Counted from the first letter of the stretch, positions 44,115 to 54,049 are shown. The stretch: 64,000 nucleotides of DNA from Mycolicibacterium tusciae JS617 (GCF_000243415.2 NZ_KI912270.1:496001-560000); one strand, 5' to 3'. Numbers and translations are program-made. Notes: generated by a model not told the origin, from the letters alone.

Positions 44115-44597
44115 GAGAATCCATCAGTCCAAGATCACAGTGACTTGGCCACCTTTGTGCGCGTGGTGATCGCAATATTTCGGTGGCGCGGGCCATGCCA
44201 TCACAACGCCGCCCCCGCTTTCACCGACACCCCGAGCTGGAAACCTAGTCGCTCGCAGCTGCACGTAGAACTTTCCTGTCGTCAGCCCCGCGCGTAACAA
44301 TTAGCGGCCGCAGACGCTAGCCACGCGCTCGACTGCTAAGGCATCGGCGGTTCCGAGATGTATCAGCAATTCATCTACGTTGCACATTCGGCGACCCTTG
44401 ACCGAGTAAGCCCACGGCAATGGGTCGGTCCCAAATCTGGAACACCATTCCTGCTATTGACAGCAACTTCTGTCGATCGGCGAGTTGACGTCTGCGTGAA
44501 CGCATGACGGGAGGATGGAAAAGTTTGCCACAAGGTATTGCCGACTGTTATGTTCCGAGCACTTTGCTGTGACGCATTTGGACGAGGGACATAGGCA
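44115..44597 (+). promoter_or_regulatory. non-coding region with a candidate promoter (44525-44554)
   Basis: 483 bases without a supported gene. Near its end TTGCCA (44525-44530) and TATGTT (44549-44554) are spaced by 18 bases and would drive the secreted protein gene at 44598, which also has GAGGGAC upstream of its ATG. Confidence 0.45.
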
Positions 44598-46675
44598 ATG
44601 GCTAAGCCCAGGTCGAACCACACGTCCAAGCGGGCGCACAAATTCGTCAAGAAAGCGTCGGCGGCAGGGGGCGCAGCCGTGACTGCGACGGCAATGACGC
44701 TGGGCCTTGCGCCGCCGGCTTCCGCCGCATTGCTCGACGATCAACTCGACGTCCTCGGCCTGTCCTCGCCGGCGGAGTCGATCCCGGATATCCCAGGGGT
44801 CAACGTCATCACGACCGGGTCGCCGTTCGGCCTGCTCGGCATCATCGGCGTCGACCCGTTCTGGGTGCCGGCCCTGCCGTCCAGCATCGCCGACGAGATC
44901 AACGGCACGCCTTACATACCGGGCGGCGACATAGATATCCCCGTCACGGTCCCCAACCCGGCATATATCCCAAGCTGCACCGACACGAGAATCTGCCCAC
45001 CGAAGACCATCACGGGCAGTCTCGACCTCGATCTGGTCAGTCTCCGTCTCCCGGTGGTGATTGCGTTCGGCATGGGCGCGCTGGCCACGGGCATGGCCTA
45101 CGAGCAGGTCCAGGACGACCTTCCCAATCAACCGGGCGGCACGGGGCTGACGCCGCGCCGGGATCAAGCGTCACGATCGTGCCCATGCTGTTGGCGCTGA
45201 ACCCGGGCCGTAACGACGGCGGTGTCGCCGCCAGATTCGCGTTCCTCTTCGAGCGGTTTGGAATCGATACTGCCACCGATGATTTCGAGGTCCAGACCGA
45301 CGGCAACGCAGTGCTGGTTCCGGTCAAGGTCGACGTCGGCTTGCAGAACGATCCGCTATCCGACTTCGCGGCGTGGCCGAACCCGGTCACGTTGCTCAAC
45401 AACGCGTCAGCGTTCGCCTTCCCGACGTACATCGTGCGCGGCTCCGATCTCAGCGGGGTCGGACTACAAACTCTCAATCCGCTGGTAGCCAACATGGTCG
45501 GGAACTTCGGGTCCGCACTTATCGGCGACGGCCTCACCGTCGACCTTCCGGGCGCGCTCCCGAACATCGATCTGTCCAGGGCTGAATCGATCCTCACACT
45601 GGACCCGGTCCTCACCAGCCTGCTGGGTGACACGTTCCCGGGAATCGATATCGATATCCCCAACGGGCCGGAGTTGGAGGACAGGTACGAGGCACTCAAT
45701 CAGTACTTCACGATCGAGAACGGCGCGCAGCCCATGCTCGAGCCATTCCGCTATCCGACTGACGTGTTGAGCGTCCTGACCGGGCAGACGATCACCAACC
45801 CGTTTGCAGATGCTGTTGAGCCGGCGATCACCATGCTAGGAAACCTCGGCTACACCAACGTCGTTCAGTACGGCGCCGACCCGGACGACTTCCGCGATGA
45901 TTACCAGCGGGACTTCGGTGCCAATTTCGGTGGCAACGGCGGAGAAGCCATGCCATTCTTCAGCTTCCCGGAGAACATCAAATGGGAAGCGGTTCCGACA
46001 GACCTCGCCAGAGCTCTAGTCGGCGGAACCCAGGACGCGTTCTTCCACGGCGGGATTCCAGGTCTCAACAATCCGTCGCCGTCGTACCGCGACAATCCGC
46101 TCGGCCTCGTTGTCGATCTCCTCGAACAACTCGTCGGGTCAATCAACTTGGGCAGCCTTACCGCTTTGGGACCCCTCAATGATGCGGGCGATGTGCTGGC
46201 CGCGATCGAGGCCGCCGGGGACAGTCCAGGTTTGCGCGAACTAAGTTCGGCGACTCCGCCCCCCGCGAACGCGGTGCCCGATCAGAACGCCAAAAAGACG
46301 ACTGTCAACGCTGTTGCGCCGACAGTGTCACCCACCTCGCCGCACGGTGCCACCCTCGAGGATGGCGCGCTGACCGATACGCCGGCCACCCCAGCCGCAG
46401 ACGACATGACGGACACGCCACGTCCGCGGTTCAGGTTCCGGCGAGGCAGCGTGAATCCGTCGACGGACAGCGACGAATCCGGCCCCAACATCGATTCGCC
46501 CGGCATTGGCTCGATACGACGGACAATCTCCGATACCCGTCAACACATTCGCGACTCCATCGGCGACATCACCAAGGGTGTCAGCGATGCCACCGGGCGC
46601 ATAACGAAGGCCACGGTCGGCGGTGGGACTCGCGGCGAGAACACCGACGCGTCCGGTGATGGGGATTCGGGATAG
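44598..46675 (+). pseudogene. secreted PE-PPE-like alpha/beta-hydrolase-fold protein, interrupted by a frameshift
   Basis: Two overlapping frames (44598-45200 and 45179-46675) join into one protein if one base is restored near 45149: ...PNQPGGTGL then DAAPGSSVTIVPMLLALNPG. The first part has a signal peptide (about residues 1-44). The body resembles the PE-PPE (serine hydrolase-like) domain: NPGRNDGGVAARF and YDPLSDF-like LQNDPLSDFAAWPNP. The expected nucleophile motif GxSxG appears as FGMGALATG, so the catalytic Ser may be missing. The C-terminal 110 residues are a low-complexity Thr/Asp tail. It is a real lesion or a sequencing error; no slippery heptamer is obvious. Confidence 0.65.
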
Positions 46676-46709
46676 ATCGAGCGTCAGCACCCGCTAGCGC
46701 GCGCTGAAA

Positions 46710-46892
46710 TTACTTGCGAGCTCGCCATAATGCGATCAATACGCTGAGGCCAACACCTAGCGCGAAGATCGCGAGCACGAGATGGCGTGGCCCATTCTCA
46801 GTCGCTACAAACGCGGCGAGCTGAAGCGCTCCCGCGATGAGAGCGATCACCGCGAAGAGCAGGGCAGCAATCCGCAGTCTCTTGGTCGACAC
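46710..46892 (-). CDS. small two-helix membrane protein
   Basis: A 60-aa protein consisting of two hydrophobic helices (IAALLFAVIALIAGALQLAAFV and LVLAIFALGVGLSVLIALW) with a basic end RARK. It starts at GTG 46892. No family recognised. A TACGCT box lies 5 bases before the GTG. Likely a real small membrane protein; the coding evidence is the clean amphipathic pattern. Confidence 0.55.
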   Translation of the reverse strand: MSTKRLRIAALLFAVIALIAGALQLAAFVATENGPRHLVLAIFALGVGLSVLIALWRARK

Positions 46893-46922
46893 CTACCAGC
46901 GTACGACGGATCTGCGCAATGC

Positions 46923-47720
46923 CTACGAAGCCGTCGCGAGTCGGTTCTGGGCGCAACGCCTTCCGGACAGCGCGCGATTGATTGCGGTGCTGACGAACTG
47001 CGGTGTCTCTTGCAGACGCATGTGCCCGGCGGACGGGGTGTGCATGTGCAGGGAAATCCTGCTGCAGTCTTCAACGAGTTCTTCGGCAGCGCTGTCAGTC
47101 CAGTCCGCGCGCCTGCATCGAGGCCCGGCATCGCCAACATGGCTTCGCTTAGTGATCGTGCCACCGCCTTGATCGCCCGCTACGTGACGAACCTCGGCGC
47201 ACGCTCGACCATGTCGTACAACAGTTCGGTCGCAGGTGTGGAGATCAGGCGGCCGATTCCTCGCTCGGCGAGCTTGCCCGCCGCGGTCGCGATCAGGACG
47301 AGCCCGCTCGGGTCGACCGGTCGATCATCGGCGGGACGTCCCATTTCAGAGCCGCATGCCACCCATCGAATGACCGGCGATCGTCACCGGTCCGGCCACG
47401 TTCAGCGCGGAAAGCACGTCGGCCAGGTCGGCGGCGAACCGGTCGATCCGTTAAAAGCGCATGGGCGTCGACGACGAGTTGCCGTGTCCGCGGTGGTCGT
47501 AGGTGACGATACGTATCGAGTTGCCCCACCGTTGGACAAGATCGCGGATCTGGGCTGCCCAGCTGTCTTGCGTCAGGCAGAGGCCGTGCAGCAGGACGAC
47601 GGTGCGCTCCACGTTCGCGCCGGAGCCGAAGTCACGAACCGCCAGCCGCACGCCGTCGCTCGTGATGACCGTCCGCTCGAGATAACCCACTGTCGGCACT
47701 GCTTCCAAAGTCGCGAACAT
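46923..47720 (-). pseudogene. decayed alpha/beta-hydrolase gene
   Basis: The reading can be followed on the minus strand from ATG 47720 (RBS AGGGAGAC) through VVLLHGLCLTQDSW and YDHRGHGNSSST. A TAA follows at 47451-47453, then in the same frame the nucleophile elbow AGHSMGGM. A frameshift near 47360, an in-frame TAG near 47180 and a further frameshift after LKTAAGF near 47050 precede a last recognisable block HTPSAGHMRLQETPQFV ending with a stop at 46923. At least four lesions; no function left. Confidence 0.85.
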
Positions 47721-47885
47721 GTTGTCTCCCTGCCAATGTCGTTGCGTTCCGGCGTCGAGGTGAACCTCGACCGGATCACGCCTTGAAAGTTATTGGAGGG
47801 TGCATCCGACGTCGCGCTTGTGCGCACAAGCCACGCAACGCGCAATGTCGTACTTCTGCACATTCTGCTCAAGACACTGGCAGAC

Positions 47886-48521
47886 TCACTGCGGGAGTTC
47901 TTCACCTGATTGCTCACGCACGATGTATTCGGCGTACCAGTCCGCCCAGTTCTCGTCGTACTGACCGCCGTTGCGCTCCTCATGTTTTCCATGCGCGACC
48001 CCGGCCCGACGAAGCGCGCCAGCAAGGTCGGCGGCGGAGGCGAAGGTGGTCTCGGTGTCGATGCGCCCGGGCGCACGCGTCGTCACCTCCTGAAGCAGCC
48101 AGCCGTTGCCGTCGGGATCACCGAACGACGCGAAGGAGTGGTAGCTTTCGGCCGCCGGACCACCGACGCGAAGCCGCCCGAACAGGTAGGGCTCGTCCGG
48201 ACCGGCGTACTCCCCGGCGGAGTCGTGGAACACCTCGCTGATATCGGCGCCCCTGTCCAGCAGCTCGGCGCGGGCGGCCTGGATATCGGAGACGACCAGA
48301 TACAGGCCCTGTGCCGAACCGGGCGGCGCGGCGGTGACGTTGCGGCCGAAGATGATCGAACAGCCCGAGCCCGGTGGCGTGAACTGGATGACGCGAAAGT
48401 CGTTGCCGCTGTCGAAATCGGCATCGAGGCGCCAGCCGAGCTGCGCGTAGAACTCCTTGGCGCGGTCCACGTCCGAGACGGGAATGACGACGATCTCGAG
48501 CTTCAGGTCGATGTTGGCCAT
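47886..48521 (-). CDS. VOC-superfamily (glyoxalase/bleomycin-resistance fold) protein
   Basis: A 211-aa protein. Residues 1-130 form paired beta-alpha-beta-beta-beta modules: LEIVVIPVSDVDRAKEFYAQLGW, GLYLVVSDIQAARAELLDRGADISEVF and SFGDPDGNGWLLQEV. The last part (from about 150) is an extra helical region ADLAGALRRAGVAHGKHEER. VOC proteins bind a metal and act as lyases, dioxygenases or binding proteins; the type here is not clear. AAGGGGG lies just before the ATG. Confidence 0.82.
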   Translation of the reverse strand: MANIDLKLEIVVIPVSDVDRAKEFYAQLGWRLDADFDSGNDFRVIQFTPPGSGCSIIFGRNVTAAPPGSAQGLYLVVSDIQAARAELLDRGADISEVFHDSAGEYAGPDEPYLFGRLRVGGPAAESYHSFASFGDPDGNGWLLQEVTTRAPGRIDTETTFASAADLAGALRRAGVAHGKHEERNGGQYDENWADWYAEYIVREQSGEELPQ

Positions 48522-48655
48522 GGTGGCCCCCTTTTCATGTCTCGGAGAATGTGATCACTCTCAGAGCGAAAAGTCGACCGTTACGGCCGCTGAGCGACAC
48601 CGGACGACTTAGTAACGGACGGCCGCTGCCACCTGTTGTGTTGTGCTGCTGAAGT

Positions 48656-48910
48656 TCACCCAGTCGTGAAGTGGTTCGTCGCCGTCATGATCGTCTGCGC
48701 GCCGAAACCGAAACTAGAGGGCCTCTTGCTTGGCGAAGGAGCAGGAGCCGGCTTGGGCCGCTGATCGGCGTGTTCCGCGGGCGGTGCCGTCGCTGACGAA
48801 GGAGTGTTAGCCACAGCCGCCTCGTCGGCTGACGCCACTCCGGTGGCAGTTCCCAGGCCGATCGCGATGGCGGACACACTGACTAGAAGTCCAAGGTGAA
48901 GGGTCCTCAT
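48656..48910 (-). CDS. small secreted Pro-rich protein
   Basis: An 84-aa protein with a signal peptide (RTLHLGLLVSVSAIAIGLGTATGVASA) and a Pro/Ala/Ser-rich mature chain (RPKPAPAPSPSKRPSSFGFG). GGGAGACC lies before the ATG. No family recognised; such low-complexity exported proteins are common in mycobacteria. Confidence 0.6.
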   Translation of the reverse strand: MRTLHLGLLVSVSAIAIGLGTATGVASADEAAVANTPSSATAPPAEHADQRPKPAPAPSPSKRPSSFGFGAQTIMTATNHFTTG

Positions 48911-49053
48911 GGTGGTCTCCCGTTGGTTTGTCGTTGTTTGGGGGTCGAACCTGTCTCAAGGAATAGTCGCGGCCACGTAGCGATGACGTAATCCCCGGCG
49001 AGCCAGATTGCACCTCCGCCTCGGGAAGACTTTCCTATCCTCCCGGCAAGAAC

Positions 49054-50706
49054 TCAGGCTTCGACATCCATTTCAACCAGGACCCGGCGCAGCAGCTTTC
49101 CGGTGGCGTTTCGGGGTAGCTCGTCGATGAAAACCACATCGCGAGGCACCTTGTGCCGGGCTAGGTTGTCTTTCACGAACTGCTTGACCTCTGCCGCGTC
49201 CAATGCAACACCCGGCTCGGAGACAACGAAGGCGCGCAACCGCTTTCCGAACTCGACGTCATCGACACCGACGACGGCCACCTCGGCCACGTCGTCGCGT
49301 TCTTCGAGCAGATTCTCCACTTCCTGCGGAAAGACGTTCTCGCCGCCGGACACGATCATGTCGTCGTCGCGGCCATCCACGAACAACAGCCCGTTATCGT
49401 CGAAATGACCCATGTCGCCGCTGGCCATGTAGCCGTCGACAATCTGCTTGTTGCGACCGTCGGTGTATCCGGAAAACGGTGCGCCGTTGCGGATGAAGAT
49501 CCGACCGCGACGGTTCGCGCCCTCGACCCGTTGATCGTGCTCGTCGTACAGCACCACCTCGCAGGTCACCGGAGCACGCCCGGCGGTACCGGGTGCGGCG
49601 CGCAGCTCAGCGGGGGTTGCGACGGTGGCGATAGCGCATTCGGTGGAGCCGTACATGTTGTACAGAACATCGCCGAATGTGTCCTGCACCCGGTTGGAAA
49701 GGTCGGGGCTCAGGGCCGACCCGGCGATCAGGATCACCTTCAGCGACGACGTGTCGTACTTGGCTATGACGTCGGGCGGCAGCTCGACCATCCGGTGCAG
49801 CATCGTCGGGACCGCGACCAGCATGTCGGCCTTGTGGTCGGCGATCAGCTTCAACGCGCCCTCTGCCTTGAACCGTCTGGCGGTCACGACCTTGTTGCCC
49901 AAAGCTGCGCCGACCGTGTAGGTGGCCCACCCGGTGCTGTGGAAGATGGGCGAAACAATGACCATGGTTCCCTTGCGCGGGAACGGGATTCGGTCGACGA
50001 TCTGCGCCGTGGCGAGTGGGGACACCGTATCCCGCGGCGCTCCCTTGGGGAGGCCGGTCGTGCCGCTCGTGAGGATGACTGACCCACCCGCTTTATTCGG
50101 CGGGGGAAGCGGCTCGGTGGAGTTCGTCGCGATGATGTCGTCGAGCGTCCGAACACCTGCGGGCGGCTCAACTCCGTCGTCCACCCAGGTCAGCACACGC
50201 GGCAGGTCGGCGGGCAGCGCGTCGAGCAGACCGAGGAACTCGCTGTCGTGCAGTACCACGGTCACCTTCTCGCGCTCGCACACCTGCGCGAACTGAGGTT
50301 TGGCGAAACCGGTGTTCATCAACACCATCCGGGCGCCGACCTTGCCGCAGGCGGCCATGGTGATGACGAGACCGCGGTGGTCGCGGCACAGCACCCCGAC
50401 GACCGAGCCCGCCGTGACACCGAGTTGCTGCAGGCCGCGTGCCAACGCCCACGACTGGTCATCGACCTGCTTGTACGTCAACGTCCCACGCTCGTCGACG
50501 ACGGCGGGCAGCGTCGCGTACTTGCGACCACCCTGGATCGCCATCGTGGCCTGCGGTCCGTAGACGCGTGCGAGCTTGGCGGTCTGAACACCGGAACCAA
50601 GGTCCTTCAGGTCGATGATTCCGGTGTCGACGAGTCGTTTGGCCGCGCGCCCCGACTCGGATACCTGCTGCAACTTCTGGCGAATGCCGGCCAGCACATC
50701 AGCCAT
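49054..50706 (-). CDS. fatty-acid CoA ligase / acyl-CoA synthetase (FadD12-like)
   Basis: A 550-aa ANL-superfamily ligase that forms an acyl-adenylate and then acyl-CoA. The P-loop motif is VILTSGTTGLPKGAP, the core YGSTECA, the hinge GRDDDMIVSGGENVFPQEVE and the catalytic Lys in PRNATGKLLRR. N-terminal LTYKQVDDQSWALARGLQQLG is typical of FadD proteins; the overall architecture is like FadD12. GAGGAG precedes the ATG. Chain-length preference cannot be read. Confidence 0.88.
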   Translation of the reverse strand: MADVLAGIRQKLQQVSESGRAAKRLVDTGIIDLKDLGSGVQTAKLARVYGPQATMAIQGGRKYATLPAVVDERGTLTYKQVDDQSWALARGLQQLGVTAGSVVGVLCRDHRGLVITMAACGKVGARMVLMNTGFAKPQFAQVCEREKVTVVLHDSEFLGLLDALPADLPRVLTWVDDGVEPPAGVRTLDDIIATNSTEPLPPPNKAGGSVILTSGTTGLPKGAPRDTVSPLATAQIVDRIPFPRKGTMVIVSPIFHSTGWATYTVGAALGNKVVTARRFKAEGALKLIADHKADMLVAVPTMLHRMVELPPDVIAKYDTSSLKVILIAGSALSPDLSNRVQDTFGDVLYNMYGSTECAIATVATPAELRAAPGTAGRAPVTCEVVLYDEHDQRVEGANRRGRIFIRNGAPFSGYTDGRNKQIVDGYMASGDMGHFDDNGLLFVDGRDDDMIVSGGENVFPQEVENLLEERDDVAEVAVVGVDDVEFGKRLRAFVVSEPGVALDAAEVKQFVKDNLARHKVPRDVVFIDELPRNATGKLLRRVLVEMDVEA

Positions 50707-50794
50707 CGGGGCTCCTCACCACGGAATTTGCGATGCACAGTAGCAGTCGCCAAGGAGTCTCGGTCCCGATCCGGCGGCGGCGCCGAATGTGAAG

Positions 50795-51025
50795 TTAGCG
50801 CGGCTCACTCTCGCGTGTGCTGACCAGGCCCGCCGACTCCGCTTTGGCCACGACGTGCTCCCAACCGATCAGCGCCACTCCGACGACCGCGATGGTGGTC
50901 GCGAAGGCGGCCATTGAGGCGACGGGGTGCACGATTTCACTGCTGATGGACAGCGCGCCAAGCAGGATGGCGCCAAACACCGTGGCGAGCGCACTTCGCC
51001 AGGCTCCTATCGAGGCGGTCATCAC
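50795..51025 (-). CDS. small two-helix membrane protein, holin-like
   Basis: A 76-aa protein with two hydrophobic helices (ATVFGAILLGALSISSEIV and FATTIAVVGVALIGW) and a charged C-terminus, the size and plan of a class II holin. GTG 51025 and ATG 51022 overlap the stop of the PG-binding gene (GTGATGA). Its place after a peptidoglycan-binding protein and an amidase fits a lysis-cassette-like group, but holin activity is only an inference. Confidence 0.6.
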   Translation of the reverse strand: MMTASIGAWRSALATVFGAILLGALSISSEIVHPVASMAAFATTIAVVGVALIGWEHVVAKAESAGLVSTRESEPR

Positions 51026-51222
51026 CCCACTGTGCGTTCGCCACCTGAGGAAATCCGAAGCGTTGTCTGGGGAAATGCTCTGAAAAAGACCACCGCGGTG
51101 GTGGCCGGCCCGTAGATACCGTCGACGACCAGTTGGGAATAGCGTGGGTAGTCGCGGTTCAGCCGGGCTTGGAGCTGCCGAACAAGATCGTTGTCCTCGC
51201 CGGGTCTCAGTATCACAGCCAT
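51022..51222 (-). CDS. peptidoglycan-binding-domain protein
   Basis: A 66-aa protein that is one PG_binding_1 domain: RPGEDNDLVRQLQARLN and DGIYGPATTAVVFF (the GPATxxAV motif). ATG 51222 has AAGGGA upstream. Being only the domain, it may be a split-off part of the upstream amidase, which also ends with a similar DGIVGPATAAAL motif. Confidence 0.7.
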   Translation of the reverse strand: MAVILRPGEDNDLVRQLQARLNRDYPRYSQLVVDGIYGPATTAVVFFRAFPQTTLRISSGGERTVG

Positions 51223-51314
51223 CACGAATCCCTTTGTCCGACAGATGATGTAGAGGATTCTACCGCCGATCGATCCGGGCTCGGCGCGATGCACTCGCGA
51301 CGGTCGCCGGGACC

Positions 51315-51974
51315 TCAGTCCGTTTCATGGTCGGTCGCGAGTAACAGCTCTGCGGGTGGCACCACCCTCAGATTCAAGGCGGCAGCGGTGGCAGGGCCGA
51401 CGATGCCGTCGATGCGGGCTTGAATGTCGGCGCGCAAGATGTTCATGTCGATGGCACCGGGATCCCACTTGCCTTGCGCGCGGCCCGCATACTCCTTGTG
51501 CCCGATCGTGCGACTGGCGTTCTGCCCGAGGCGCCGGTTGATCGCGGCGCAGCTTTGAACGAGCGCGTCATACTGCGCCGCGGGCCAGTTCGTCCGGTGC
51601 GGCGCTGTCGGGCTGGTTCCGCTGCTGACGCACTCGATTCCGATCATCTGCCAGTTGCCCATGTTGGTCGGCAGCCACGGATACATACCGGCGCCGGCAT
51701 GCCAGGCGACCCCGACCGCCACCACGGTCACGGTGCCGTCCCTCGCGATGTGCAGTTGCGACAGCGGACCGGCCAAATCGGGCCTGCCCTCCGCGATGGA
51801 GGCGGCGCTGGCGGTGTCCGATCCGGTGTGGTGCACCATCACCCCGCGGATGTCCTTGAAATCTCCGTGGCCGCGGTCGCGCCAGCCGGGGTATTCGACG
51901 AGCCTGACACCCTCGGCCCGTAAGACGTCGGAGAGCCAGACAGGGTCGCCAGTCCACGGTCGTGTCTCGACCAC
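51315..51974 (-). CDS. N-acetylmuramoyl-L-alanine amidase (Amidase_2), endolysin-like
   Basis: A 219-aa zinc amidase cutting the lactyl bond between muramic acid and peptide. Ligands and catalytic motifs are VMVHHTG, AWHAGAGMY and IGHKEYAGRAQGKWDPG, as in mycobacteriophage LysA and T7 lysozyme-type amidases. The C-terminus carries DGIVGPATAAALN, a partial peptidoglycan-binding motif. GTG 51974 has GAGGGAAATCC upstream. No signal peptide is seen, which suits a phage-type endolysin needing a holin. Confidence 0.85.
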   Translation of the reverse strand: MVETRPWTGDPVWLSDVLRAEGVRLVEYPGWRDRGHGDFKDIRGVMVHHTGSDTASAASIAEGRPDLAGPLSQLHIARDGTVTVVAVGVAWHAGAGMYPWLPTNMGNWQMIGIECVSSGTSPTAPHRTNWPAAQYDALVQSCAAINRRLGQNASRTIGHKEYAGRAQGKWDPGAIDMNILRADIQARIDGIVGPATAAALNLRVVPPAELLLATDHETD

Positions 51975-51998
51975 GGATTTCCCTCGGGATGGCAGGAG

Positions 51999-52871
51999 CT
52001 ACGGTGCGATCGGCGCCGGGCCGGGTAACACGGGTGCCGCCTGTGCGGGACCGGGCGACCGGGGCGCCGGACCCCCGCCATGGGACGGCCGGGTTTCGCC
52101 TGTGACGGGCACAGACAGCAGCGCGGGTGCCGGAGGCTGAGCCGGAGCCGGAGCCGGGCTAGCGGGCGCGTCCGTTGCCGCATCAGCCGCCCAACTCGCC
52201 TGTAGCTTCTGCGCGGCTAGCGTCGCGCCCTCGTTCGCCATCCCGACCTCGGGGTAGCGGCTGTGCACGCCGAAACTCCTGCCATCGGGGTCACACACCA
52301 GGTCGTCGTCGACACACAGGTCGATGGTCTTGTCGACGTAGTTCGGGCCGATCACGATCTGCGGGTCATTGATCGCACGCATGAAGCGCGCCGACGGCTT
52401 CCCGAACAGCGCCACAGCTGCGACTTTGTCGGCGACGTCGAGTGGCATCGGCGCCGGCACGGTCGAAGCCGAAACCCCGTCGGGCACAGCATCAGCCGTG
52501 ACAAACCCCATGACCGCTGCGCCCTGCGAGAATCCGCCGAGCACCATCTTGGTGTCAGGACAGGAGGCGGCCGTGGCGAGGATGCGTGCGCGGGCGTCGT
52601 TGATTCCGTCGACGGCGGTTCTAAAGTCAGTGGTGGCGGGGTAATTCACCGGGTACACCTCAACCGACTTCGCGCCGACTTGTGAGCGCAGTGAGTTGAC
52701 GAATGCATCCCCCGTCGGACCGACGCCAGGCAGCTCGGTCGTGCCACGCGCGAATATCACCTCGGCGTCGGGGCATGGTGCCGCGTGTGCGGCCGCCAGA
52801 GCAGCGCTTTGCAGCAGCGCAGATAGCGCTGCTACAGCACTGACAACACCAACGATTCGAAAAGCCCCCAT
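51999..52871 (-). CDS. cutinase-family serine esterase, secreted
   Basis: A 290-aa cutinase: signal peptide (FRIVGVVSAVAALSALLQSAALAAAHA), nucleophile motif GGFSQGAAV and the Asp-His pair in VCDPDGRSFGVHSRYPE. Four Cys are positioned as in Culp proteins. The last 70 residues are a Pro/Ala-rich tail. Such enzymes cleave lipid esters or, in phages, mycolyl-arabinogalactan esters (LysB). It precedes the amidase gene by 24 bases in the same direction, so the two are probably co-transcribed. Confidence 0.87.
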   Translation of the reverse strand: MGAFRIVGVVSAVAALSALLQSAALAAAHAAPCPDAEVIFARGTTELPGVGPTGDAFVNSLRSQVGAKSVEVYPVNYPATTDFRTAVDGINDARARILATAASCPDTKMVLGGFSQGAAVMGFVTADAVPDGVSASTVPAPMPLDVADKVAAVALFGKPSARFMRAINDPQIVIGPNYVDKTIDLCVDDDLVCDPDGRSFGVHSRYPEVGMANEGATLAAQKLQASWAADAATDAPASPAPAPAQPPAPALLSVPVTGETRPSHGGGPAPRSPGPAQAAPVLPGPAPIAP

Positions 52872-53008
52872 GGCTTAATGCTGACACGGTGCAACGTAAT
52901 ACGCCGGTCGAACCATTGAATACACAGAGAACAGCCAATTATTGAACGCCCGATAAAGAATGCATAAGTAACGCGTCCGTCAGTGGCCCACATCGCCGAC
53001 CGTCGACA

Positions 53009-54049
53009 CTAGCTCGAGTGATTGACCAAATCGGCCAGCTGTTGGGCGGTGTAACCACCCGGACTCATGCCACCGCTGGCCGCCGCACGAGCCGTCCGAG
53101 TCAACGCGGCATTCACCGGAGCCGAGGTCCCCGCACGATGTGCCAGTCGCACGATCTCACCGTTGAGGTAGTCAGTCTCGACATTGCCCGTACGGCGACG
53201 CAGCGACTGCGATGTGGAATCGCCTGGTGTACTGCTGAATCCGGGCACCGGCCGTGGTGTTGGGCCGTCGACACGTGCGGCGGTGGACGTCTCGAACGGC
53301 ACGAATTCGATTCCCAGACGTCGCAATGCGTCCTCGCCCTCACGAATCACCGCGTCACGCAGCCAGTCCACGTCGGCTCCCGGCTGGGCCAGCGCGCGGA
53401 TGACGTTGTTGAGGTTGAGTAATAGCTTGTTGTACTTCCATGGAGCCACGTCTTCAGGCAGCCGTACGTTGATGCCCGCCTGGCACCACGATGTCTGCAG
53501 TGCCGCTAGGAAGTCGGCGTCCTGCGCCGTGCTGATGGACGCGGGCCAGCGCGAGATGTGGAACTGACCGACGACCGGCCAGGAGCGCACGATCACCTCG
53601 CCGGGCTCTATGTGCGCGGCCGGGCACCAGATGCAGACTCCGTAGACGCGGGCGAAATAGCGCAGCGCGAGCTCCTCTGCGGCAACACCATTGAGCGCGG
53701 TCAATACCGGCAGGCACTCCCCCGCAGTGGCGACGGTGCCGTCCGCGGCGGCGACCGGGCGGTCGACCCATTCGCGCAGCGCGGCATCGAGTTGCTGGGT
53801 CTTCGTCGTAAAGACCAGTACGTCAGCCTGGGTCAACCGCACCTCCTTGATTGAGGCGACCGCAACCGGCACGTGAAAGGTCCCGTCGGGCGTGTGCAGC
53901 GTCAGCCCATCGGCTGCAAGTACTTCGGCGTTGCGGCCGCGGGCCACAAGGAGCACAGAAGCATTGGCGCGGGCCAACACCCCTCCGATGGTCCCCCCGA
54001 TCGCCCCGGCTCCGATCACGACATACCTATGCTGAACCTCCGAGGGCAC
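53009..54049 (-). CDS. ketopantoate reductase (PanE/ApbA) family protein
   Basis: A 346-aa oxidoreductase: Rossmann motif VVIGAGAIGGTIGGVLAR, NADP-favouring VARGRN and the catalytic Lys region VAPWKYNKLLLNLNNVIRAL. It should reduce 2-dehydropantoate to pantoate or a related 2-oxo acid. GTG 54049 with GGAGG 6 bases upstream. The chain is longer than typical (about 300) with an extra loop TSTAARVDGPTPRP. Not next to pan genes, so a paralogue with another substrate is possible. Confidence 0.82.
   Translation of the reverse strand: MPSEVQHRYVVIGAGAIGGTIGGVLARANASVLLVARGRNAEVLAADGLTLHTPDGTFHVPVAVASIKEVRLTQADVLVFTTKTQQLDAALREWVDRPVAAADGTVATAGECLPVLTALNGVAAEELALRYFARVYGVCIWCPAAHIEPGEVIVRSWPVVGQFHISRWPASISTAQDADFLAALQTSWCQAGINVRLPEDVAPWKYNKLLLNLNNVIRALAQPGADVDWLRDAVIREGEDALRRLGIEFVPFETSTAARVDGPTPRPVPGFSSTPGDSTSQSLRRRTGNVETDYLNGEIVRLAHRAGTSAPVNAALTRTARAAASGGMSPGGYTAQQLADLVNHSS

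Noticed and set aside
46782..47786. 334-codon plus-strand frame
   Set aside because: Lies over the decayed hydrolase, which is recognisable block by block on the minus strand; the plus frame has no domain.
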